The notes beneath the pieces were generated by a model. The model saw nothing but the letters and a program-made list of their open reading frames with translations. It had not been told where the DNA came from and did not search any database. Shown piece by piece: positions 7,702 through 14,993 of a stretch of DNA of 26,412 bases (positions within the stretch are counted from its first letter, which is position 1; every line of letters begins with the position of its first letter). Source of the DNA: Bacteroidota bacterium (GTDB lineage Bacteria > Bacteroidota > Bacteroidia > Chitinophagales > Chitinophagaceae); NCBI GenBank assembly GCA_023440945.1, contig JAEZRL010000043.1:1-26412 (forward strand), written 5' to 3'. A program made the translations under genes and the position numbers.

Positions 7702-7979
7702 TTATCATTACTGATCAATTTAAAAAAACGGCTTTCTTTACCACCGCTTGTTTCATCCTGGTAAAGAAATGCAAGATTTTTTTCTTTAAAAGTATCATAC
7801 CATTCTTCCCACGAAATTTCTTCCAAAGTATCTTCGCCGCTGTAACCTGGAAAATTAATTCTTAAAACGCCGGCACCTTTCCCATTTTCAGTGTCTTTTA
7901 CTCTTGACGGTTTACCATCTCTTTCTTCTGCCCATTTCTTTATAACTTTTAAATCGGTAGTTGTTTTTGATGAACTCAT
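7695..7979 (-). CDS. Small conserved protein (KWAEERDGKPSRVK family), unknown function
   Basis: From ATG 7979 the product is 94 residues; an in-frame TTG at 8012 would add 11 residues but breaks the family's usual MS-K-TTTD start. The sequence is hydrophilic and acidic. Its recognisable blocks are IKKWAEERDGKPSRVKDTE, GVLRINFPGYSGEDTLEEISWEEW and LAFLYQDETSGGKESRFFKL. Proteins of this pattern are widespread in bacteria, including many Bacteroidota, usually annotated hypothetical and sometimes mislabelled as a glucan branching enzyme. There is no signal peptide or membrane segment, so it is probably cytoplasmic. The function is not known to me. It is divergent from the orphan sorting-domain gene, and its 3' end overlaps the possible tiny membrane peptide. 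Confidence 0.75.
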   Translation of the reverse strand: MSSSKTTTDLKVIKKWAEERDGKPSRVKDTENGKGAGVLRINFPGYSGEDTLEEISWEEWYDTFKEKNLAFLYQDETSGGKESRFFKLISNDKS

Positions 7980-8192
7980 AGGTTTACAATTTTTGTAGAA
8001 AAAATATCTCAATAATAACTTACCAAAACTGTGCTAAAAAGAATACCCTATTTACAAGGAAGAAATGCTAAACGAATAAGGCAGAAAAGCATTATCTCTT
8101 TTTTATATGATTCCCTGTTAAAACAACTGGCATATAATTTGGCTTTAAATATTGTTGCTTGCTTCCAAAAAAAGCATCCTAAACTTAAAGAT

Positions 8193-8438
8193 ATGACAGC
8201 CCAACAGGAATCAGACAAAGTTGTAAACTACCTGGATGTTGCAGCAAAATGTTCAGGTTTGCTGATCGTAAAAATTCTCGATATACAGGGTAGAATTGCT
8301 AAAACGATCAAAGAAAAAGTAGAGGAAGGCGTTAATCAATTATCACTAAATATCAGTGATCTGAAAAATGGAAGGTATGTTGTAAACATCTTCAACAATG
8401 ATGAGTTTATACAAGCTGTCAGAGTTAATATTGATTAA
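8193..8438 (+). CDS. Orphan T9SS sorting-domain-like small protein
   Basis: The longer open frame begins with GTG at 8031, but ATG 8193 follows an A-rich leader (cttaaagat) and gives a compact 81-residue product. I prefer the ATG because the extra N-terminus is basic and unremarkable. The body matches the layout of a type A C-terminal sorting domain: LIVKILDIQGRIAKTI, then VEEGVNQLSLNISDLKNGRYVVNIF, then a final strand QAVRVNID. The parallel segments in the protease at 5004 are YDIAGRTVY and LTKGVYLLKL. Unlike real T9SS cargo it has no signal peptide and no passenger domain. It may be a remnant of a secreted protein or a stand-alone domain with another role. A strong terminator follows. Confidence 0.6.
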   Translation: MTAQQESDKVVNYLDVAAKCSGLLIVKILDIQGRIAKTIKEKVEEGVNQLSLNISDLKNGRYVVNIFNNDEFIQAVRVNID

Positions 8439-8461
8439 TCTTTTCTGCTGATTATTTTCCT

Positions 8462-8482
8462 AAAGCCTGTTTTGCAGGCTTT
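8462..8482 (+). terminator. Rho-independent terminator
   Basis: AAAGCCTG pairs perfectly with CAGGCTTT around a TTTTG loop. A long T-rich run (ttttctttttt) follows on the plus strand. It ends the orphan sorting-domain gene. Confidence 0.9.
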
Positions 8483-8576
8483 TTCTTTTTTCCAGAAAAT
8501 ATTGATAAAAACCTTTTTATTGAAGCGCGTTGTGGTAACCTTTTGTATTTTGCCGTTGCAGTAAAATTTTTTGACA

Positions 8577-9521
8577 ATGACTATTCCCGTTGTTGATCTT
8601 TCAAACTTCACTAATGCTCACCCGGAAAAGAAAAAGGAATTTGTACAAAACTTAGGTAAAGCTTTTGAAGAAGTAGGTTTTGTTGCAGTTAAAAATCATG
8701 GCATTCCTCAGTCTTTAGTAAATGACTTATATGAAGATGTGCAGCAGTTCTTTTCATTACCTCTTGAAAAGAAGTTAAAGTATGAAATTCCTGGTCTTGC
8801 AGGACAAAGAGGTTACACCAGCTTTGGACGTGAACATGCCAAAGGCAGTTCTGCTCCGGATTTGAAAGAATTTTTTCAGTACGGGCAAGTGGTGGAAGAC
8901 GACGATCCTGTAAAAGAAGAATATCCGCCAAACGTGCAGGTAGAAGAGATACCACGATTTAATCCGACTTTGTTATCCTCTTATCGTTATTTTGAGGAAA
9001 GTGGTAAAAAACTGCTTCAGGCAATAGCTCTATATCTAGGTTTGGATGAAAATTATTTTGAACCCTTTGTAAAAAACGGAAACTCGATCTTGAGAAATAT
9101 TCACTATCCGCCCATTACAACAGAACCTAAAAGCGCAATACGAGCTGAACAACATGAAGATATTAATCTGATAACTCTTTTGGTTGGTGCTTCTGCTGAC
9201 GGATTACAAATTCTTACAAAAAAGGGTGAATGGGTAAACGTTACTTCCGAACCTGAACAAATTGTTGTAAACGTAGGTGATATGCTGCAACGGCTTACCA
9301 ATAACAAATTAAAAAGCACTACCCATAGAGTGGTTAATCCGCCTAGAGAGTTATGGCATACGAGCCGTTTTTCTATTCCTTTCTTCTTTCATCCAAGAAG
9401 TGAAATGAGTTTAGCTTGCCTTTCAAATTGTATCACTAGCGAAAATCAAAAGGCATATCCTGATACAACGGCAGGTGAGTATTTGGACGAAAGATTGAAA
9501 GAAATAGGTCTAAAAAATTGA
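8577..9521 (+). CDS. 2-oxoglutarate/Fe(II)-dependent oxygenase, isopenicillin N synthase family
   Basis: From ATG 8577 the product is 314 residues; a TTG six bases earlier is in frame but unlikely. The N-terminal domain shows IPVVDLSNF and FVAVKNHGIP, the DIOX_N pattern. The jelly-roll core has HxD at His193-Asp195 (EQHEDINLITLL), the distal His250 (STTHRVVNPP) and an RxS 2-oxoglutarate clamp at Arg264-Ser266 (RFSIPFFFHP). All iron and co-substrate residues are therefore present. Members hydroxylate or oxidise small molecules; the substrate is not evident here and no biosynthetic neighbours are present. The gene is followed 38 bp later by the chromate-transporter-type gene, with an 18-bp AT palindrome between them. 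Confidence 0.9.
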   Translation: MTIPVVDLSNFTNAHPEKKKEFVQNLGKAFEEVGFVAVKNHGIPQSLVNDLYEDVQQFFSLPLEKKLKYEIPGLAGQRGYTSFGREHAKGSSAPDLKEFFQYGQVVEDDDPVKEEYPPNVQVEEIPRFNPTLLSSYRYFEESGKKLLQAIALYLGLDENYFEPFVKNGNSILRNIHYPPITTEPKSAIRAEQHEDINLITLLVGASADGLQILTKKGEWVNVTSEPEQIVVNVGDMLQRLTNNKLKSTTHRVVNPPRELWHTSRFSIPFFFHPRSEMSLACLSNCITSENQKAYPDTTAGEYLDERLKEIGLKN

Positions 9522-9530
9522 TAATTAAGC

Positions 9531-9548
9531 AATTATAAATTTATAATT
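9531..9548. repeat. Perfect 18-bp AT palindrome
   Basis: AATTATAAATTTATAATT is exactly self-complementary and lies 12 bp upstream of the transporter ATG. It could be a weak hairpin, an operator or chance in AT-rich DNA. Confidence 0.4.
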
Positions 9549-9559
9549 TTTAATATTTA

Positions 9560-10813
9560 ATGATTTTAATCCGGCATATCCCTTTTCTCAAAGCAGTGTT
9601 TTTTTATAGTGTTACAGCTTTTGGAGGTCCACAGGGACACATGGGAATGATGCTAAAAACATTTGTTCAACGCAGGCATGATATTACTGAAAAGGAATTG
9701 CTTGAATACAATGCTTTCTGTCAAATGTTACCTGGAGCTTCTTCTACTCAAACAATTACGCTTATTGGTTATAAACGCGGCGGTATTCCCTTAGCTATTC
9801 TAACTTTATTAGTTTGGATATTACCGGCCTGCATCTTAATGAGTTGCCTTTCCTTTTTACTCAATTTCTTCGCGGCAAAAGATCTTGATGTTAAACTCTT
9901 TCGCTTTATTCAACCAATGGCAGTAGGTTTTATTGCGTTTTCAGCTTTTCGATTATCCCGTATCAGCATCAACAATACTATTACAAGGGTAATTATGACA
10001 GTGGCAGCATTAGCGACTTATTTTTTGTTTAAAACACCGTGGATATTTCCGGCAGTTATTGTGGCTGGAGGAATAGCCACCAACTTCAGCAAAAAAAGAA
10101 TTCCGCAGGAAGGCGTTCCACCCAGAAGGATTAACTGGGGTAATATTATACTATTTTTTGTTTTATTCGGCTTGGCTGGTGCAATAAGTGAAATAGCAAG
10201 AAAACAAGAATGGAAAAATCGCGCTCCATATAACTTATTCGAAAACTTTTATCGTTTTGGCAGCCTGGTGTTTGGTGGAGGAGATGTTTTAATACCCATG
10301 ATGTACGAACAGTATGTTGTTCGTCCTACAACCCCAAGAGCGCAGATTAAAAATCCTAATGCTTTAAGAATGGGAAAAGCTGAATTCTTAACAGGATCGG
10401 GAATAGTAAGAGCTATTCCAGGACCTGTATTTTCAATTGGTGCTTTTGTTGGCGGAATGTTATTACAGGAAAAGGGAATTTTTTTCCAGTTATTGGGATG
10501 TGTTATTGGAACTATTGGATTGTTCCTGCCTAGCCTTTTGCTTGTACTTTTCTTCTTCCCGGTGTGGAGTAAGCTAAAAAAATACGCAGTTATTTATCGT
10601 TCACTGGAAGGAATAAATGCTGCAATTGTAGGTATAATGATCGGCTCTTTCTTCTTTCTTTTAAAAGATATTAATGTTGATATTATTGAAGGTTCACTTA
10701 CCCCTTTTCTAAATATTGTTGTTGTGGCAGGAACTTTCGTTATTCTATCTTTCACTAAACTTCCTGCACCGATTATTGTTTTGCTCTGTTTATTGTGCGG
10801 CTGGGTTTTTTAA
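9560..10813 (+). CDS. Chromate transporter family (CHR) membrane protein
   Basis: This 417-residue polytopic protein has two related halves, as in full-length CHR proteins. The first half carries the FGGP motif at residues 21-24 (VTAFGGPQGHMGMM) and NAFCQMLPGASSTQTITLIGY. The second half carries FGSLVFGGGDVLIPMMYEQYVV and ....LTGSGIVRAIPGPVFSIGAFVGG. About ten hydrophobic spans are visible. Family members such as ChrA export chromate, or act on sulfate or other oxyanions; the true substrate cannot be told from sequence. It lacks chrB or other resistance genes nearby. The stop codon TAA (10811-10813) overlaps the nadD stop on the other strand by two bases. Confidence 0.9.
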   Translation: MILIRHIPFLKAVFFYSVTAFGGPQGHMGMMLKTFVQRRHDITEKELLEYNAFCQMLPGASSTQTITLIGYKRGGIPLAILTLLVWILPACILMSCLSFLLNFFAAKDLDVKLFRFIQPMAVGFIAFSAFRLSRISINNTITRVIMTVAALATYFLFKTPWIFPAVIVAGGIATNFSKKRIPQEGVPPRRINWGNIILFFVLFGLAGAISEIARKQEWKNRAPYNLFENFYRFGSLVFGGGDVLIPMMYEQYVVRPTTPRAQIKNPNALRMGKAEFLTGSGIVRAIPGPVFSIGAFVGGMLLQEKGIFFQLLGCVIGTIGLFLPSLLLVLFFFPVWSKLKKYAVIYRSLEGINAAIVGIMIGSFFFLLKDINVDIIEGSLTPFLNIVVVAGTFVILSFTKLPAPIIVLLCLLCGWVF

Positions 10814-11382
10814 CCTTTGTAATAATTATTTTCTTCTATTTCTTCCCGCACTTTTTCAGGAACAAGATAGCGGATAGATTTTTTAGCTTTTATAATTTCT
10901 CTTATCATAGTTGAAGAAATTTCTAAAAAAGGAGCTTCCACAACTATTGTATTTGTATTTATCTTTTCAGAAACGGTAAATCCGGGACGAGGATAAACTA
11001 TAAGTGTATTTTCTGAAATCAATTGTTCATAATTCTTCCATTTTTGAAGGTTAGAAAAACTATCAGAGCCCAGTATCACAAAAAATTCATGCTGAGGGTA
11101 TTTCTCCTTTAAGTAAGCAAGTGTGTCTATTGTATAGGAGGGTTTTGGTAGGTTAAATTCAACATTCGACGCTTTTAATCGTATATCATCTTCTATAGCC
11201 AATTGAACAAGATGAAGACGATGATAAGCATTCAGCAGACTAATGCTTTTTTTAAGAGGGTTTTGCGGAGAAACGATAAACCAAACCTGTTGAATATCTG
11301 TATTATCAGCAATATGGCTGGCTATAATCAAATGGCCAACATGAACAGGATTAAAGGAGCCAAAATATAAACCGATCTTCAT
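10810..11382 (-). CDS. nadD: Nicotinate-nucleotide adenylyltransferase
   Basis: The 190-residue protein has the nucleotidyltransferase HxGH motif at residues 14-17 (FGSFNPVHVGHL) and the second motif ISSTMIR at 155-161, both needed for ATP binding and adenylyl transfer. PSYTIDTLAYL and FVILGSDSFSNLQKWKNY are NadD signatures. The enzyme makes nicotinic acid adenine dinucleotide from nicotinate mononucleotide and ATP in NAD synthesis; nadA, an earlier step, is also in this window at 20953. The gene follows feoA by two bases and is very probably co-transcribed with it. It converges with the transporter gene with overlapping stop codons and no visible terminator. Confidence 0.95.
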   Translation of the reverse strand: MKIGLYFGSFNPVHVGHLIIASHIADNTDIQQVWFIVSPQNPLKKSISLLNAYHRLHLVQLAIEDDIRLKASNVEFNLPKPSYTIDTLAYLKEKYPQHEFFVILGSDSFSNLQKWKNYEQLISENTLIVYPRPGFTVSEKINTNTIVVEAPFLEISSTMIREIIKAKKSIRYLVPEKVREEIEENNYYKG

Positions 11383-11384
11383 GC

Positions 11385-11612
11385 TTAAACTACTTCTTCC
11401 ACAAAAATACGGTCTGCTTCGTTCAGCCTCAGGCTAAGATTATATCCGGCAACAGAAATAGATATTGGATCCCCTAAAGGAGCGATTTGTTCCACTCGCA
11501 CTCTTTCACCCGGAACACAGCCCATTTCCATTAGTTTTATAAAGATGTCATCACTTTCAAAAGATATTATCTCAACCAGTTTACCAATTCCTATTTCTGA
11601 TAATCGTTTCAT
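11385..11612 (-). CDS. feoA: FeoA-family small SH3-like protein
   Basis: This 75-residue protein fits the FeoA domain: RLSEIGIGKLVEI at the N-terminus, LMEMGCVPGERVRVEQIAPLGDPISISV in the centre (the MGxxPG and PLGDP patterns), and LSLRLNEADRIFVE at the end. FeoA domains assist the FeoB ferrous iron transporter or form C-terminal metal-regulator domains. No feoB is adjacent, so a role in iron uptake is inferred only by family. The ATG at 11612 lies four bases after a perfect TAATTTTG -7 element on its strand, which suggests a very short or absent 5' leader. It heads the feoA-nadD pair and is divergent from ybeY. Confidence 0.85.
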   Translation of the reverse strand: MKRLSEIGIGKLVEIISFESDDIFIKLMEMGCVPGERVRVEQIAPLGDPISISVAGYNLSLRLNEADRIFVEEVV

Positions 11613-11616
11613 TTCA

Positions 11617-11624
11617 CAAAATTA
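11617..11624 (-). promoter_or_regulatory. -7 promoter element of feoA-nadD
   Basis: TAATTTTG on the minus strand is an exact TAnnTTTG match ending four bases before the feoA ATG. No obvious -33 TTG at the usual distance. The position implies a nearly leaderless transcript. Confidence 0.5.
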
Positions 11625-11639
11625 GCAGATGAATATTAC

Positions 11640-11671
11640 TTGATTTTACGATAACGGGAAGTGTAAATTTG
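11640..11671 (+). promoter_or_regulatory. Promoter of ybeY (TTG-N21-TAAATTTG)
   Basis: A -33-like TTG (11640-11642) and a perfect -7 TAAATTTG (11664-11671) are separated by 21 bases, within the 17-23 range known for Bacteroidota. The ybeY ATG begins only three bases after the -7 element, so transcription probably starts at or next to the start codon. Confidence 0.6.
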
Positions 11672-11674
11672 CAG

Positions 11675-12121
11675 ATGGCAGAAAAAGTATTCTTTCACTA
11701 TGCTGATAGAAAGCTAACTATTCCACATAAACGCATTATAAAAGATTGTTTGATCAGATTATTTAAAGAAGAAGGCAAGCTGCTTGAGCGCCTTGATTAT
11801 ATTTTTTGTTCTGATGAATATCTTTTACAGATAAATAAAGAGTTTTTGCAGCACGACTATTATACCGATATTATCAGTTTTGATTTAAGTGATTCAAAAA
11901 GTATAAAAGGCGAAATTTATATAAGTGTCGACCGTGTTAAAGAAAACGCTCTCACACATTCTTCATCTTTTAGAAAGGAGAGTGTTCGGGTTATAGGCCA
12001 TGGTGCACTTCATCTTTGCGGATATAAAGACAAATCACAGAAAGACATAAAGACAATGCGCAAGAAAGAGGAAGCTTTTATCATCTCTTTTCTCTCTTCT
12101 GTTCCACGTGAAACAAATTAA
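11675..12121 (+). CDS. ybeY: YbeY-type endoribonuclease (rRNA maturation factor)
   Basis: From ATG 11675 the protein has 148 residues. An in-frame TTG six bases earlier lies inside the -7 element and is rejected. YbeY is a zinc endoribonuclease for 16S rRNA 3' maturation and ribosome quality control. TDIISFDLS (65-72), KGEIYISVDRV (78-88) and VIGHGALHLCGYKDKS (107-121) are the family blocks. The usual HGxLHLxGxDH reads HGALHLCGYKD: His109 and His113 are kept, but the third zinc ligand is Asp119. GYKDK or GYGDK is, from memory, common in Bacteroidota YbeY, so the protein is probably active. The last codons (VPRETN) lie over a parS-like site. Confidence 0.93.
   Translation: MAEKVFFHYADRKLTIPHKRIIKDCLIRLFKEEGKLLERLDYIFCSDEYLLQINKEFLQHDYYTDIISFDLSDSKSIKGEIYISVDRVKENALTHSSSFRKESVRVIGHGALHLCGYKDKSQKDIKTMRKKEEAFIISFLSSVPRETN
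12100..12115 (+). promoter_or_regulatory. parS-like ParB binding site 1
   Basis: TGTTCCACGTGAAACA is an exact match to the widely conserved chromosomal parS consensus TGTTnCACGTGAAACA. It overlaps the last codons of ybeY. It pairs as an inverted repeat with site 2, 24 bases away. Confidence 0.85.
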
Positions 12122-12139
12122 TCCTTTTCTATTGGTTAA

Positions 12140-12155
12140 AGTTTCACGTGGAACA
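12140..12155 (-). promoter_or_regulatory. parS-like ParB binding site 2
   Basis: On the minus strand this reads TGTTCCACGTGAAACT, 15 of 16 positions identical to site 1. It lies just upstream of the mnmG promoter region. parS sites are typically found near oriC, and mnmG (gidA) is an origin-proximal gene in many bacteria. Confidence 0.85.
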
Positions 12156-12186
12156 AAAAGAAAAGGATCACAAACCTCCATCATTC

Positions 12187-12194
12187 TATCTTTG
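12187..12194 (+). promoter_or_regulatory. -7 promoter element of mnmG
   Basis: TATCTTTG is an exact TAnnTTTG match, 18 bases before the mnmG ATG. A -33 TTG is not evident. Confidence 0.45.
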
Positions 12195-12212
12195 CAAACT
12201 AATTTTTCAGGA

Positions 12213-14081
12213 ATGTTTCCAAATTATGATATAATAGTTGTTGGCGCAGGCCATGCGGGATGCGAAGCTGCTGCTGCTGCTGCTAATATGGGTAGTAAAG
12301 TGTTGTTGGTAACAATGAATATGCAAACAATAGCCCAAATGAGCTGTAATCCTGCAATGGGCGGCATTGCAAAGGGTCAGATAGTTCGGGAAATTGATGC
12401 TCTTGGTGGTTATAGTGGTGTTGTTTCAGATGAAAGCACAATTCAATTCAGAATGTTGAACCGGAGCAAAGGACCGGCGATGTGGAGTCCACGAGCACAG
12501 AATGATAGAATGCTTTTTTCAGCTAAATGGCGGCAGATGCTGGAGCAAACGAATAATGTTGATTTTTACCAGGATATGGTCAAATCAATTATAATAGTAA
12601 AAGGGAAAGCTTGTGGTGTAGTTACAGGTTTAGGTCATTCTATCTATTCAAAAGCGGTTATTGTAACAAGCGGAACCTTTTTAAATGGTATTATTCATAT
12701 TGGTGAAAAGAAGTTCGGTGGCGGAAGAGTAGCTGAAAAAGCTGCAATTGGCATTACAGAACAGCTGATAGAATATGGTTTTGAAAGTGACCGGTTAAAA
12801 ACAGGAACCCCACCACGAGTTGACGGCAGAAGTCTTGATTATTCCCTCATGGAGGAACAAAGGGGCGATGAGGATATTACCGGTTTTTCTTTCACAAATT
12901 CAAAGAAAATCAAACCTGAAGATCAACGAAGCTGCCATATTACTTATACAAACTCAACTGTTCACGAGATCCTAAAAACCGGTTTTGATAGAAGCCCAAT
13001 GTTCACCGGTAGGATAGAAGGTATTGGTCCTCGTTATTGCCCAAGTATTGAAGATAAAATAAACCGCTTTGCAGAAAGAGACCGGCATCAAATATTTGTA
13101 GAGCCGGAAGGTTTTAATACCGTCGAAATTTATGTAAACGGGTTTTCAACTTCCTTACCAGATGAAGTGCAGTACCAAGCGCTTAAAAAAATCCCAGGTT
13201 TCGAGAATGTTCGTGTTTTCAGACCTGGTTATGCTATCGAATATGATTATTTTCCACCTACACAGCTTACTTATTCCCTTGAGACAAAACTGGTTCAAAA
13301 CCTGTTCTTCGCAGGTCAGATTAATGGCACAACGGGTTATGAAGAAGCAGCTTGCCAGGGATTGATGGCAGGTATAAACGCACACCAGAAAGGAATAGAT
13401 GCAGAACCGTTAATATTAAAAAGAAGCGAAGCATATATTGGTGTTTTGATAGATGATCTAATAAGTAAAGGAACTGATGAGCCTTACCGTATGTTTACCA
13501 GCAGAGCTGAATACAGAACACTTCTCCGGCAGGATAATGCAGATTTGCGGTTGACAGAAATTAGCTACCGGCTCGGACTTGCTTCGCAGGATAGAATGAA
13601 TAAAGTTTTGGCAAAAAGAAAAGGTGTAGAAACTATAAAGCAGGTGTTAGCGGGTTTTTCAATAGAACCTGAAGAAATCAATCCATTCCTGCAACAGGTC
13701 TCTTCAGCGTCTATAGTAGAAAAGCAAAAAGCAAATAAACTATTATTACGTCCAAATATTTACTTAGCTTCTATTTTAAATGCTGTTCCTCGTTTAAAGT
13801 CAGTTCTTGGAACGCATGATAAAGAAATCATCGAACAGGCAGAGATCCAGATAAAATATGAGCGATATATTGAGAAAGAACAAGAACTAATTCAGAAAAT
13901 GAGTCAGATGGAGAATCTTCTTATTCCAGAACAATTTGATTACGATCGTGTTGCTGCCTTAAGCAATGAAGCTTTGCAAAAATTCAAGCGCATAAAACCA
14001 AGAACACTTGGCCAAGCAAGCCGTATAAGCGGAGTTAATCCAAGTGATGTTCAAATCTTAATGGTATATATGGGAAGATAA
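12213..14081 (+). CDS. mnmG: tRNA uridine-5-carboxymethylaminomethyl modification enzyme MnmG (GidA)
   Basis: The product from ATG 12213 is 622 residues, the normal MnmG length. The frame is open back to GTG 12108, but that extension crosses the parS sites and lacks family sequence. With MnmE, MnmG makes the cmnm5 modification on wobble uridine, using FAD, NADH and methylene-tetrahydrofolate. The FAD dinucleotide motif GAGHAGCEAA is at residues 11-20. NPAMGGIAKGQIVREIDALGG, RMLNRSKGPAMWSPRAQ, GTFLNG and NGTTGYEEAACQGLMAG follow. The C-terminal tRNA-binding part includes ISRASRISGVNPSDV-like sequence (LGQASRISGVNPSDVQIL). Six GCT codons in a row encode the alanines after the FAD motif. MnmE is not in the window. 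Confidence 0.97.
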   Translation: MFPNYDIIVVGAGHAGCEAAAAAANMGSKVLLVTMNMQTIAQMSCNPAMGGIAKGQIVREIDALGGYSGVVSDESTIQFRMLNRSKGPAMWSPRAQNDRMLFSAKWRQMLEQTNNVDFYQDMVKSIIIVKGKACGVVTGLGHSIYSKAVIVTSGTFLNGIIHIGEKKFGGGRVAEKAAIGITEQLIEYGFESDRLKTGTPPRVDGRSLDYSLMEEQRGDEDITGFSFTNSKKIKPEDQRSCHITYTNSTVHEILKTGFDRSPMFTGRIEGIGPRYCPSIEDKINRFAERDRHQIFVEPEGFNTVEIYVNGFSTSLPDEVQYQALKKIPGFENVRVFRPGYAIEYDYFPPTQLTYSLETKLVQNLFFAGQINGTTGYEEAACQGLMAGINAHQKGIDAEPLILKRSEAYIGVLIDDLISKGTDEPYRMFTSRAEYRTLLRQDNADLRLTEISYRLGLASQDRMNKVLAKRKGVETIKQVLAGFSIEPEEINPFLQQVSSASIVEKQKANKLLLRPNIYLASILNAVPRLKSVLGTHDKEIIEQAEIQIKYERYIEKEQELIQKMSQMENLLIPEQFDYDRVAALSNEALQKFKRIKPRTLGQASRISGVNPSDVQILMVYMGR

Positions 14082-14216
14082 TTTTTATAGATTATCGTGC
14101 TCGTCTAATACTCACCTCCTTAAAACCATGATTCTGTAAAATCAGGTTAAAACAAAAAATAAAGGCCTTCTGTTCAGCTAAGTGATTGTAATATTATTGC
14201 CTGTAAATATTTAGTA

Positions 14217-14993
14217 TTGAATGTAAAGTTTCTACCTGTTTTTGTTTTGATCGTTTTATACTTTGCCAGTAATGATGCAAAAGCGCAACAATTTACCTTG
14301 CACGGGACAGTTTACGATTTTTATAACCAACATCCTTTAGATGCTGTTTCTGTTTTTTGCAGTTGTGGCAATGCAACAATAACAGATTCTACAGGCAAAT
14401 ACCAAATTGCTGTAGATGAAAAAGATTCTGTATGGTTTTCATACATGGGCAAAAACACAATGAAATACCCGGTTGACACAATCAGCAATCGTTCAAATTT
14501 TGAGATTGGTTTGCATATTGATGTTGCCTGGTTACCTAATATAAAAGTGCAGAACAGGAATTACCGGCTCGATTCCATTCAAAACCGGGAAGATTATGCG
14601 AAGATTTTTAACTTTAAAAAACCTGGTTTACGCATAAGTCAAAATCCACCTTCGTCTTATGTTCCTGGAAGCGTAACGGCGGCCTTGGATCTGGATGAAC
14701 TTATCAATATGTTCCGTTTCAAACGCAACCGAAGACTTTTATCTTTTCAAAATAGATTAATACAGCAGGAACAGGATAAATACATTGATCATCGTTTTAG
14801 TAAGCGTTTTGTAAGACAACTAACTCATTTAGAAAGTCCGGAACTCGATACGTTTATGATTTATTATCGTCCTTCGTATGAAGTTTTGCAACAAATGAAT
14901 GATCTTGAATTAGGCTACTATATTGAGAGTTGTTATAAACTTTACTTAGATTTGAAGCGAAAAGGAATACCATTACTTCCTGATGAACAATAA
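14217..14993 (+). CDS. Exported carboxypeptidase-regulatory-like domain protein, unknown function
   Basis: A TTG at 14217 is the only reasonable start: it is directly followed by a signal peptide (MNVKFLPVFVLIVLYFASNDAKAQ), and no in-frame ATG occurs before residue 78. The mature N-terminus (QQFTLHGTVYDFYNQHPLDAVSVFCSCGNATITDSTGKYQIAV) is a CarboxypepD_reg-like beta-sandwich, as found at the front of many Bacteroidota envelope proteins. The remaining 170 residues are basic and helical, with YRLDSIQNREDYAKIFNF and FRFKRNRRLLSFQNRLIQQEQ, and are familiar from uncharacterised Bacteroidetes periplasmic proteins. There is no membrane anchor or sorting domain, so it is probably periplasmic. 135 bp separate it from mnmG; a weak hairpin lies between. 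Confidence 0.75.
   Translation: MNVKFLPVFVLIVLYFASNDAKAQQFTLHGTVYDFYNQHPLDAVSVFCSCGNATITDSTGKYQIAVDEKDSVWFSYMGKNTMKYPVDTISNRSNFEIGLHIDVAWLPNIKVQNRNYRLDSIQNREDYAKIFNFKKPGLRISQNPPSSYVPGSVTAALDLDELINMFRFKRNRRLLSFQNRLIQQEQDKYIDHRFSKRFVRQLTHLESPELDTFMIYYRPSYEVLQQMNDLELGYYIESCYKLYLDLKRKGIPLLPDEQ

Noticed and set aside
8031..8192. GTG-started extension of the orphan sorting-domain gene
   Set aside because: The extra 54 residues are basic and show no signal peptide or domain; the ATG at 8193 has a better leader. Not fully excluded.
12108..12212. N-terminal extension of mnmG from GTG 12108
   Set aside because: It crosses both parS-like sites, overlaps ybeY and lacks MnmG sequence; ATG 12213 gives the standard N-terminus before the FAD motif.
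12272..12289. (GCT)6 triplet run in mnmG as a possible phase-variable microsatellite
   Set aside because: A triplet repeat cannot cause frameshifts, and the alanines belong to the conserved helix after the FAD motif.
14108..14155. Hairpin AACC..GATT / AATC..GGTT after mnmG as a terminator
   Set aside because: Two 4-bp arms with an internal mismatch and no proper T run; too weak to call.
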